Source of the DNA: JAVBMU01 sp031552185
Lineage (GTDB): Bacteria; Actinomycetota; Actinomycetes; Actinomycetales; Cellulomonadaceae
Length of the DNA: 30,526 nucleotides
Reading direction: 5' to 3'
NCBI GenBank assembly: GCA_031552185.1
Contig: JAVBMU010000034.1
Coordinates: 1 to 30,526, forward strand
Shown here: piece after piece, positions 1-7,252 of the stretch
Layout of the letters: each line of letters opens with the position of its first letter
Numbering within the stretch: position 1 is the first letter of the stretch
Program-made: the position numbers and the translations under genes
The notes under the pieces: model-generated
The model's database searches: none
The model's input: only the letters and a program-made list of their open reading frames with translations
What the model was told of the DNA's origin: nothing

Positions 1-1
1 C

Positions 2-370
2 GAGCCGGGCGAGCCGCCGGTCGTGGCCCCGCGGTCCGCGGTGCTGGCGACGTGGCGCGCGCTGCTCGACGCCGGCCGCGGCCAGGACGGCGAGCTGTTC
101 CTCGCCGGCACGGCCCCCCGGCCCGTCGCGCGGATCTCGGCGGCCACCGCCGAGGCCGTCGGCGTCGCGGCGGGCGAGCCGCTGCGGGTGAGCACCGAGC
201 GCGGCGAGATCGTGCTCCCGGTGGTCATCACCGACATGGTCGACCACGTGGTCTGGGTGCCGATGCGGTCGCCCGGTTCCGCGGTGCACGACACGCTCGG
301 GGCCCGCCCCGGCGACGTCGTGTCGCTGTCCGCCGGCGCGAGCGCCGAGCCGGCGGGGAAGGGGAAGTGA
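2..370 (+). CDS. nuoG: NADH-quinone oxidoreductase subunit G, C-terminal end (partial)
   Basis: This is the last 122 codons of the large peripheral-arm subunit of complex I. The 5' part lies left of the window and the frame is open to the edge. The visible part matches the C-terminal molybdopterin-dinucleotide-binding-like fold of NuoG. It has the stretch LATWRALLDAGRGQDGELFL, then a beta-rich segment with VARISAATAEAVGV and ITDMVDHVVWVPMRSPGS. NuoG carries several Fe-S clusters in its N-terminal region, which is not seen here. The stop codon (368-370) overlaps the nuoH ATG by one base, so the two genes are translationally coupled. The identification rests on these motifs and on nuoH, I, J, K, L, M and N following directly. 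Confidence 0.9.
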   Translation, partial: EPGEPPVVAPRSAVLATWRALLDAGRGQDGELFLAGTAPRPVARISAATAEAVGVAAGEPLRVSTERGEIVLPVVITDMVDHVVWVPMRSPGSAVHDTLGARPGDVVSLSAGASAEPAGKGK

Positions 371-1719
371 TGTTCGCCAGCGCCAAGCCCATCCCCGGTA
401 TTTCCGCGGACTTCACGGATGACAACGGCTGGACCTTCCTGGTCAAGGCCGTCCTGATCATCGTGTTCTTGCTGGTCAGCGTGCTGATCGCGATCTGGTT
501 CGAGCGCAAGGTCGTGGGCCGGATGCAGGTGCGGCCCGGGCCGAACGTGCACGGGCCGTTCGGGCTGTTGCAGTCGCTCTCGGACGCGATGAAGCTCCTG
601 CTCAAGGAGGACGTGACCGTCAAGGCGGCGGATAAGCTCGTCTACCTGCTGGCGCCGATGATCTCGGTGTTCTGCGCCCTGCTGGTCTTCGCCGTCATTC
701 CCTTCGGTCCGAGCGTGACGATTCCGTTCACGGACTTCTCGACGCCCGCCCAGTTGACCGACTTCCCGGTCGCGGTGCTGTACATCCTGGCCTGCGCCTC
801 GGTCGGGGTGTACGGGATCGTGCTGGGCGGCTGGTCCTCCGGCTCGACGTACCCGCTGCTCGGTTCGGTGCGCTCGACGGCGCAGGTGATCAGCTACGAA
901 CTGGCGATGGGTCTGTCGCTCGTCTCCGTGTTCGTGATGGCCGGCTCGATGTCGACGTCGGCGATCGTCGAGTCCCAGGAGTCGATCTGGTGGGTGATCC
1001 CGCTCTCGCCCGCCTTCGTGATCTACCTGATCTCGATGATCGGCGAGACGAACCGCCTGCCGTTCGACCTGCCCGAGGCGGAGGGCGAACTCGTCTCCGG
1101 CTACATGACCGAGTACTCCTCGATGAAGTTCGCCTGGTTCTTCCTCGCCGAGTACATCAACATGCTCAATGTCTCGGCGATCGCCACCACGCTGTTCTTC
1201 GGCGGCTGGCTCGCCCCCTGGCCGCTGTCCGCCATCGGGGACGGCGTACTCAACACGGGCTGGTGGCCGGTCCTGTGGTTCATCGTCAAGCTCTGGGCGT
1301 TCATGTTCGTGTTCGTCTGGGTCCGCGGCACGCTGCTGCGGCTGCGCTACGACCAGTTCATGAAGTTCGGCTGGAAGTGGCTCATCCCGTGCGCGCTCGG
1401 TTGGCTGGTCGTGCTCTCGGTGCTGCAAGGGGTGCGCCAGTTCGGCGACGTCGACCGCGCCCAGACCTTCATCGGGATCGGCGTGGTCGGCGTGGTGGTC
1501 GCGCTTGTGTTCTTCTTCTGGCCCGAACGCAAGCCGGAGACCGGACCCGAGCCGGAGCCGGCGGCGTTCGATCCCTACGCCGGGGGCTTCCCGGTGCCGC
1601 CCAAGCCCGGTCAATCGCTGCCGCCATCGCCGCGCGCGGCCAAGGTGCCCGTCGTCGTCGAGCAACGCGTCGACGCGGCGATCGGCACATCGGAGGAAAA
1701 GGAGGCCGACCGTGGCTGA
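370..1719 (+). CDS. nuoH: NADH-quinone oxidoreductase subunit H
   Basis: The gene encodes a 449-residue membrane subunit that joins the peripheral arm of complex I to the proton-pumping arm and forms part of the quinone-binding pocket. The family signatures FERKVVGRMQVRPGPNVHGP near residue 40 and GETNRLPFDLPEAEGELVSG near residue 225 are present. Both hold the acidic and basic residues of the quinone channel. About eight or nine hydrophobic helices are visible. The C-terminal tail of about 70 residues is Pro/Glu-rich (ERKPETGPEPEPAAFDPYAG) and extends past the bacterial core, as is common in actinobacteria. The ATG at 370 overlaps the nuoG stop. A longer reading in the same frame inside nuoG is a compositional artefact. 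Confidence 0.96.
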   Translation: MFASAKPIPGISADFTDDNGWTFLVKAVLIIVFLLVSVLIAIWFERKVVGRMQVRPGPNVHGPFGLLQSLSDAMKLLLKEDVTVKAADKLVYLLAPMISVFCALLVFAVIPFGPSVTIPFTDFSTPAQLTDFPVAVLYILACASVGVYGIVLGGWSSGSTYPLLGSVRSTAQVISYELAMGLSLVSVFVMAGSMSTSAIVESQESIWWVIPLSPAFVIYLISMIGETNRLPFDLPEAEGELVSGYMTEYSSMKFAWFFLAEYINMLNVSAIATTLFFGGWLAPWPLSAIGDGVLNTGWWPVLWFIVKLWAFMFVFVWVRGTLLRLRYDQFMKFGWKWLIPCALGWLVVLSVLQGVRQFGDVDRAQTFIGIGVVGVVVALVFFFWPERKPETGPEPEPAAFDPYAGGFPVPPKPGQSLPPSPRAAKVPVVVEQRVDAAIGTSEEKEADRG

Positions 1720-2425
1720 GAACCCACGGGAACACGGCGAGGTCCCGGCCCCCGGTGGGGCCGCGGACTATGTGCCGCTGCGCCCGATGCCCGGCCCGGG
1801 CGTCGTCGGCGCGCTCAAGCGCGCAATCGCGCCGGCGGCGGGCTTCGGGGTGACGTTCTCCTCGTTGTTCCGCCCGACCGTGACCGAGCAGTACCCGCGC
1901 AAGAAGCATCCGACCAAACCGCGCTATCACGGCCGGCACCAGCTCAACCGGTACCCGGACGGGCTGGAGAAGTGCATCGGGTGTGAGTTGTGCGCGTGGG
2001 CCTGCCCCGCCGACGCGATCTTCGTCGAGGGCGCGGACAACGCCGACCTGCCCGACGGCGCCCGGATGGCGCCGGGCGAGCGGTACGGGCGGGTCTACCA
2101 GATCAACTATCTGCGCTGCATCTTCTGCGGGCTGTGCATCGAGGCCTGCCCGACCCGGGCGCTGACGATGACCAACGAGTACGAGCTCGCCGGGCCGACC
2201 CGGGAGGGCATGATCTACGAGAAGCAGGACCTGCTCGCCCCGATGGGCGAGGGCATGCTCGCCGCGCCGCACCCGATGGTGCCCGGCACGGCGGTGGCGA
2301 ACTACTACCGGGGAGAGGTGACCGGTCCGGTGGCCGAGCAGGTGGAGTGGGTGCGCGAGCACCGACCCGAGGACCCCACGATCGAGACCGCCACGGTGGT
2401 CCCGACCGAGCAGGTGACCCGGTGA
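1712..2425 (+). CDS. nuoI: NADH-quinone oxidoreductase subunit I (2x[4Fe-4S])
   Basis: The gene encodes a 237-residue peripheral-arm subunit that carries electrons through clusters N6a and N6b towards the last cluster and quinone. Two ferredoxin motifs are intact: C88-IG-C91-EL-C94-AWA-C98-P and C136-IF-C139-GL-C142-IEA-C146-P. The region before them (SSLFRPTVTEQYPRKK) is typical of NuoI. The N-terminal 40 residues and the tail after about residue 200 are longer than in proteobacterial NuoI. The GTG start at 1712 overlaps the end of nuoH by 8 bases and has GGAGG six bases upstream (1701-1705). Confidence 0.96.
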   Translation: MAENPREHGEVPAPGGAADYVPLRPMPGPGVVGALKRAIAPAAGFGVTFSSLFRPTVTEQYPRKKHPTKPRYHGRHQLNRYPDGLEKCIGCELCAWACPADAIFVEGADNADLPDGARMAPGERYGRVYQINYLRCIFCGLCIEACPTRALTMTNEYELAGPTREGMIYEKQDLLAPMGEGMLAAPHPMVPGTAVANYYRGEVTGPVAEQVEWVREHRPEDPTIETATVVPTEQVTR

Positions 2426-3309
2426 CCGTCGAGACGGGCGAGACCATCCTGTTCTGGTGCGTCGCCCCCGTGATCGTGATCTCGGCCCTGATCGTGTTGT
2501 TCACCCGGCGGGCCGTGCATGCGGCCATCGCGGTGATCGCCATCATGATCAGCCTGGCCGTCCTGTATGTCGCGCAGGAGGCGCCGTTCCTCGGCGTCGT
2601 GCAGGTGGTCGTCTACACCGGCGCCGTGATGATGCTCTTCCTCTTCGTGCTGATGCTGGTCGGCGTCGACGCCTCCGATTCGCTGGTCGAGACGATCCGC
2701 GGGCAGCGGCTGATCGGCGCCCTGTTCGGGCTCGGGCTCGCGGGCGTACTGGTCGGCGTGATCGGCCGGGCCGCGTTCCCCGCGCCGGTGGGCATGGCGG
2801 CGGCGAACGAGGTCACCAACCCCGTCGCGCTCGCCCGGGTGCTGTTCGGAAAGTACGTCTTCGCCATCGAGGTGGTGGGCATCCTGCTGGTCACCGCGGC
2901 GGTCGCCGCGTTGGTGCTCACGCACCGCCGCCGGCTGCTCCCGGCCGTGCGTCAGGCCGAGCTGTCCTCGGCGAAGGTGGCCGGGCTCGCCCGCGGTGGC
3001 CGGTTGGTGCCGCTCCCGGCGCCCGGCGTCTACGCCCAGAACAATGCGATGGACACCCCGGCGCTCGACCCCTACGGCCGGCCGATCGAGGAATCGGTCT
3101 CCCGGATCCTGCGGATTCGCGGCCAGCAGCGCTCGGCGGACGACTTGCTCGACATCGAACGCGAACTGCTCGCCCTCGATTCGGCTGAGCCCGTGCACTT
3201 GCCCGCGCCGGCCGAGGGTGCGAACGACGGCGCCGGCGGCGCGCCCGCCGGCGACGATGCCGGCACCGACGGCGCGCCCGCCCGTTCCGAGGGGAGGCAG
3301 GACCGATGA
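2422..3309 (+). CDS. nuoJ: NADH-quinone oxidoreductase subunit J
   Basis: The gene encodes a 295-residue membrane subunit of complex I. The first 175 residues form about five transmembrane helices. They include the segment YVAQEAPFLGVVQVVVYTGA, which holds the mid-helix irregularity important for proton-transfer coupling. After residue 175 there is a long soluble tail with GVYAQNNAMDTPALDPYGRP and an acidic Gly/Ala-rich end. The Asn-Ala-x-Asp-Thr-Pro-Ala-Leu tail is a feature of actinobacterial NuoJ and is absent from the E. coli protein. The start GTG (2422) overlaps the nuoI stop as GTGA, so coupling is expected. Confidence 0.94.
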   Translation: MTVETGETILFWCVAPVIVISALIVLFTRRAVHAAIAVIAIMISLAVLYVAQEAPFLGVVQVVVYTGAVMMLFLFVLMLVGVDASDSLVETIRGQRLIGALFGLGLAGVLVGVIGRAAFPAPVGMAAANEVTNPVALARVLFGKYVFAIEVVGILLVTAAVAALVLTHRRRLLPAVRQAELSSAKVAGLARGGRLVPLPAPGVYAQNNAMDTPALDPYGRPIEESVSRILRIRGQQRSADDLLDIERELLALDSAEPVHLPAPAEGANDGAGGAPAGDDAGTDGAPARSEGRQDR

Positions 3310-3605
3310 GCCTGATCAACTACGCCATTCTCGCGGCGATCCTGTTCGCCCTGGGGGCGACCACCGTCGTGCTGCGCCGCAACGCGATCATCGTGTTCAT
3401 GGGCATCGAACTGATGCTGAACGCGACCAACCTTGCCTTCGTGACGTTCGCCCGGATGCACGGCGATCCGACCGGGCAGGTCATCGCCTTCTTCGTGATG
3501 GTCGTCGCCGCCGCCGAGGTGGTCGTCGGGCTGGCGATCATTATCTCGATCTTCCGTACCCGTCGATCCGCCTCGGTCGACGACGTGAACCTGCTCAAGA
3601 GCTGA
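3306..3605 (+). CDS. nuoK: NADH-quinone oxidoreductase subunit K
   Basis: The gene encodes a 99-residue, three-helix membrane subunit of complex I, the usual length for the family. The two buried glutamates of the proton path are present as E35 (in VFMGIELMLNATNLAF) and E71 (in VAAAEVVVGLAIIISIF), equivalent to E36 and E72 in E. coli. The ATG at 3306 overlaps the nuoJ stop as ATGA. A strong GGGGAGG ribosome-binding site lies at 3291-3297. Confidence 0.97.
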   Translation: MSLINYAILAAILFALGATTVVLRRNAIIVFMGIELMLNATNLAFVTFARMHGDPTGQVIAFFVMVVAAAEVVVGLAIIISIFRTRRSASVDDVNLLKS

Positions 3606-3615
3606 GGGACCGGCT

Positions 3616-5640
3616 GTGACGAAAGTGACCCTCGACCCCCTGGCCGCAATGCTGCACGCCCAGGACGTCGCTGCGGCGAGCCCGATCGTCCCCGGGCCGT
3701 TCCGGTTTGCCCTGGCGCTGGTCGCCCTGCCCCTGCTCGGTGCGGCGATCCTCCTGCTCGCCGGCCGGCGCAGCGACAAGTGGGGCGCCTGGTTCGGCGT
3801 CGTGATGTCGGGCGCCGCGTTCGGCGTCGGCCTCTGGATTTTCCTCCACATGCTTTCGCTGCCCGCCGACGAGCGGGTGGTCGACTACAACCCCGCGACG
3901 TGGCTCGCGGCCGGCGGACTCGACGTCCCGCTCGGGATGCGGGTGGACCCGCTGTCGATGACGTTCGTCCTGCTGGTGACGTTCGTCGGCACGCTGATTC
4001 ACATCTACGCCGTCGCCTACATGGCGCACGACCGGGACCGTCGGCGCTTCTTCGCGTACCTCAACCTGTTCGTCGGGGCGATGCTGCTGCTTGTTCTCGC
4101 CGACTCCTACCTGCTGCTCTTCGTCGGCTGGGAGGGCGTGGGCCTGGCGTCGTACCTGCTGATCGGGTTCTGGAACCACAACCTGGACTACGCCGTCGCC
4201 GCCAAGAAGGCGTTCGTCATGAACCGGGTGGGTGACCTGGGCATGATCGTCGCCCTGATGGTGATGTTCTGGTCCTTCCACGCGGTGGACTTCGCAGGCG
4301 TCTTCGCGGCTGCCCCGCACGCGAGCACCGGGACGTTGACTCTGATCGGGCTGGCGCTGCTGGTGGCCGCCTGCGGCAAGTCGGCGCAGTTCCCGCTGCA
4401 GGCCTGGCTCGGCGATGCGATGGCCGGCCCGACGCCGGTCTCGGCGCTCATTCACGCGGCCACCATGGTGACGGCCGGCGTTTACCTGATCGTGCGGTCC
4501 GGCGCCATCTTCATCGGGGCACCGGACGCGCAACTGGTCGTCGTCGTCGTCGGTGCGATCACGCTGCTGTTCGGGGCGATCGTCGGCTGCGCGAAGGACG
4601 ACATCAAGAAGACCCTCGCGGCGTCGACCATGTCCCAGATCGGCTACATGATTCTCGCCGCGGGCCTCGGCCCGATCGGCTGGGCTTTCGCGATCTTCCA
4701 CCTGGTCAACCACGGCTTCTTCAAGGCCGGGATGTTCCTCGGGGCCGGTTCCGTGATGCACGGGATGGGCGACGACGTGAACATGCGCCGGTTCGGCGCG
4801 CTGGCGACCTCGATGAAGGTCACCTGGGTCACCTTCATGATGGGTTGGCTCGCGATCCTCGGGATTCCGCCGCTGTCCGGGTTCTGGAGCAAGGACAAGA
4901 TCATCGAGGCCGCCTTCGTGCCGCAGGACGGGCAGACGTGGCGCGCCTGGGTCTTCGGCCTCGCGGCGCTGATCGGCGCCGGGATCACCGCGTTCTACAT
5001 GTCCCGGCTGTTCTTCATGACGTTCCACGGCGAACGGCGCTGGAACGACGGCAGCGGCGCGGCGGAGGGCACCGGACCGCAGGACGGCCCGGTGCGCCAC
5101 CCGCACGAGTCGCCGCGCCTGATGACCTGGCCGATGATCATCCTGGCCGTCGGGTCGGTGGCATTGGGCGGCCTGCTGTCGATCGGCTCCGGCTTCGTGG
5201 ACTGGCTGACGCCGGTGACGGGGCACGCCGAGCACGGCGAGCCCGTGCTGAACGCCTATGTCCTGATGGGGCTGACCCTGGTGCTCGTGCTGGTCGGCGC
5301 GTACTACGCGTGGCTGCAGTACGCGCGGGCGCAGGTTCCCGTCGTCGTCCCGCGCGGTTCGGTCGCCACTCGCGCGGCCCGCAAGGACCTGTACCAGGAC
5401 GCGGTCAACGAGGCCGTGTTCATGCGTCCCGGCCAGTACCTGACCCGCTCGCTGGTCTTCGGCGACCGGCGAGCCGTCGACGGCGGCTGGATGGGCCTGG
5501 CCGGGCTCATCGGCCGGATCGGCGAGGCATTGCGGGGTTGGCAGAACGGGTTCGTCCGGTCGTATGCCGCCACGATGCTCGGCGGGATCGTCGTCATTGT
5601 GGCGATCGTATGGGCCGTGTTCGCGAACCGGGCAAGCTGA
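3616..5640 (+). CDS. nuoL: NADH-quinone oxidoreductase subunit L
   Basis: The gene encodes a 674-residue antiporter-like proton-pumping subunit at the tip of the complex I membrane arm. It has the conserved stretches LLFVGWEGVGLASYLLIGFW (essential Glu in the helix 5 region), PLQAWLGDAMAGPTPVSALI, HAATMVTAGVYLIVR and KKTLAASTMSQIGYMILA. The end carries the long lateral-helix region with RKDLYQDAVNEAVFMRPGQY. A hydrophilic insert of about 25 residues, with GSGAAEGTGPQDGP, sits near residue 480. The protein is longer than E. coli NuoL (613 residues), mainly through that loop and the N-terminus. The GTG start has GAGGGA six bases upstream (3604-3609) and lies 10 bases after nuoK. Confidence 0.95.
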   Translation: MTKVTLDPLAAMLHAQDVAAASPIVPGPFRFALALVALPLLGAAILLLAGRRSDKWGAWFGVVMSGAAFGVGLWIFLHMLSLPADERVVDYNPATWLAAGGLDVPLGMRVDPLSMTFVLLVTFVGTLIHIYAVAYMAHDRDRRRFFAYLNLFVGAMLLLVLADSYLLLFVGWEGVGLASYLLIGFWNHNLDYAVAAKKAFVMNRVGDLGMIVALMVMFWSFHAVDFAGVFAAAPHASTGTLTLIGLALLVAACGKSAQFPLQAWLGDAMAGPTPVSALIHAATMVTAGVYLIVRSGAIFIGAPDAQLVVVVVGAITLLFGAIVGCAKDDIKKTLAASTMSQIGYMILAAGLGPIGWAFAIFHLVNHGFFKAGMFLGAGSVMHGMGDDVNMRRFGALATSMKVTWVTFMMGWLAILGIPPLSGFWSKDKIIEAAFVPQDGQTWRAWVFGLAALIGAGITAFYMSRLFFMTFHGERRWNDGSGAAEGTGPQDGPVRHPHESPRLMTWPMIILAVGSVALGGLLSIGSGFVDWLTPVTGHAEHGEPVLNAYVLMGLTLVLVLVGAYYAWLQYARAQVPVVVPRGSVATRAARKDLYQDAVNEAVFMRPGQYLTRSLVFGDRRAVDGGWMGLAGLIGRIGEALRGWQNGFVRSYAATMLGGIVVIVAIVWAVFANRAS

Positions 5641-5650
5641 GAGAGGCTCG

Positions 5651-7252
5651 ATGATGACCGACTTTCCCTGGCTCACCATCCTCATCGCGTGGCCCCTCGT
5701 CGGCGCCGGCGCGGTGTGGCTGACGGCCCTCGCGCAACCGCGCGTGACCTCGGCCGGCCTCGTGCGGCGGCTCGCCCTGGGCGTCTCGCTGGTTGAGGTC
5801 GCCCTGCTGGTGGCCACATTCCTCGCCTTCGATCGGGGCACGGCGGCCGACTACCAGCTGGCCGAGACCTATCACTGGATCCCGCAGTTCGGCGTGAGCT
5901 ACGCCGTCGGGGTAGACGGCGTCGCGCTCGCGCTGATCGCGATGTCCGTGGTCCTGGTCCCGCTGGTGATCCTGGCGGCGTGGCGCGAGCAGGACGGCGA
6001 CGCCGCCAAGCTGCGCAATTACCTGGGCCTCGTGCTGGTGCTCGAGATGTTCATGGTCGCCGTCTTCGCCGCCCGGGACGTGTTCTTGTTCTACGTCCTG
6101 TTCGAGGCGATGTTGGTGCCGGTCTACTTCATGATCGGCGCCTTCGGCGGCGGCGCGCAGCGGCGCTACGCGGCGATGAAGTTCCTGCTGTTCTCGCTGG
6201 CCGGCGGCCTGGTGATGCTCGCCGCCGTGATCACCCTGTACGTGCAGGGGCCGGGCGGGGCGGAGGGCTTCCGGACCGATGTGCTGGTCCAGTACCTCGC
6301 CGACAACCCGATGAGCACCACGACCGAGCGGCTGCTGTTCGCCGGCTTCTTCCTCGCCTTCGCGGTGAAGGCGCCGATGTTCCCGGTGCACACCTGGCTG
6401 CCCGACGCCGCGGAGCATGCCCCCGCGGGCACCTCGACGCTGCTGGTGGGCGTGCTGGACAAGGTCGGCACCTTCGGGATGCTGACCCTGTGCCTGCCGT
6501 TGTTCCCGACGGCGAGCAAGTGGGCGGCCCCGGTGGTGATCGTGCTGGCCGTGGTCTCCGTGGTCTACGGCGCGCTGATGGCCATCGGCCAGAGCAACAT
6601 CATGCGGCTGATCGCCTACACCTCGGTGTCCCACTTCGGCTTCATCGTGCTCGGGATCTTCGCCTTCACCACGCTGTCGATCTCCGGCTCGTCGTTCTAC
6701 ATGGTCAACCACGGCCTGTCGACCGGCGCGCTGTTCCTGCTGGCCGGGTTCCTGATCGCCCGGCATCCGGAGCGTTCGGCCGAGGTGGGCGCCTACGGCG
6801 GCCTACAGAAGGTGACGCCGATTCTCGCGGGCACCTTCCTGGTGGCCGGCCTCTCGGCGCTGTCGCTGCCCGGCCTGTCCCCGTTCGTCAGCGAGATCAT
6901 GGTGTTGATCGGCTCATTCGCGACCAACCATGCCGCAGCCGTGATCGCCTCGATCGGCGTCGTGCTCGCCGCGCTGTACATTCTCCTGACCTACCAGCGG
7001 GTGTTCACCGGGCCCACGCGGGAGGGCCTGGGCGCTCTGCCCGACCTGAACGGGCGCGAGCGCTGGGTGGTCGGCCCGCTGATCGCCCTGCTGCTGGTCC
7101 TCGGGTTCATTCCGGGACCGGCCGTCGATCTCGTGACTGACCCTGCTGGGGCAACCATGACGACGATCGGTGCGGCGGACCCGGCCCCGGCCGACCTCGC
7201 CGAGGCCCCGTCCGGCAACGCCGCCGACTCCACCGATGGGAGCAACTCATGA
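5651..7252 (+). CDS. nuoM: NADH-quinone oxidoreductase subunit M
   Basis: The gene encodes a 533-residue antiporter-like proton-pumping subunit of complex I with about 14 hydrophobic helices. The essential acidic residue of the family is E152 in VLFEAMLVPVYFMIG. The channel lysine is K240 in AFAVKAPMFPVHTWLPDAAE, followed by APAGTSTLLVGVLDKVGTFG. The C-terminal 40 residues are a soluble Ala/Pro-rich tail. There are two adjacent in-frame ATGs, 5651 and 5654. GAGAGG at 5641-5646 is better spaced for 5654, so the protein may lack the first Met. The gene starts 10 bases after nuoL and ends in an ATGA overlap with nuoN. Confidence 0.95.
   Translation: MMTDFPWLTILIAWPLVGAGAVWLTALAQPRVTSAGLVRRLALGVSLVEVALLVATFLAFDRGTAADYQLAETYHWIPQFGVSYAVGVDGVALALIAMSVVLVPLVILAAWREQDGDAAKLRNYLGLVLVLEMFMVAVFAARDVFLFYVLFEAMLVPVYFMIGAFGGGAQRRYAAMKFLLFSLAGGLVMLAAVITLYVQGPGGAEGFRTDVLVQYLADNPMSTTTERLLFAGFFLAFAVKAPMFPVHTWLPDAAEHAPAGTSTLLVGVLDKVGTFGMLTLCLPLFPTASKWAAPVVIVLAVVSVVYGALMAIGQSNIMRLIAYTSVSHFGFIVLGIFAFTTLSISGSSFYMVNHGLSTGALFLLAGFLIARHPERSAEVGAYGGLQKVTPILAGTFLVAGLSALSLPGLSPFVSEIMVLIGSFATNHAAAVIASIGVVLAALYILLTYQRVFTGPTREGLGALPDLNGRERWVVGPLIALLLVLGFIPGPAVDLVTDPAGATMTTIGAADPAPADLAEAPSGNAADSTDGSNS

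Noticed and set aside
52..369. N-terminal extension of NuoH reading through the end of nuoG
   Set aside because: The extension is Arg/Gly-rich noise overlapping real nuoG sequence. The ATG at 370 gives the normal NuoH start.
3595..5841. Long - strand open frame opposite nuoL
   Set aside because: It is a shadow of nuoL. The product is Arg/His/Asp-rich with no membrane or enzyme motif.
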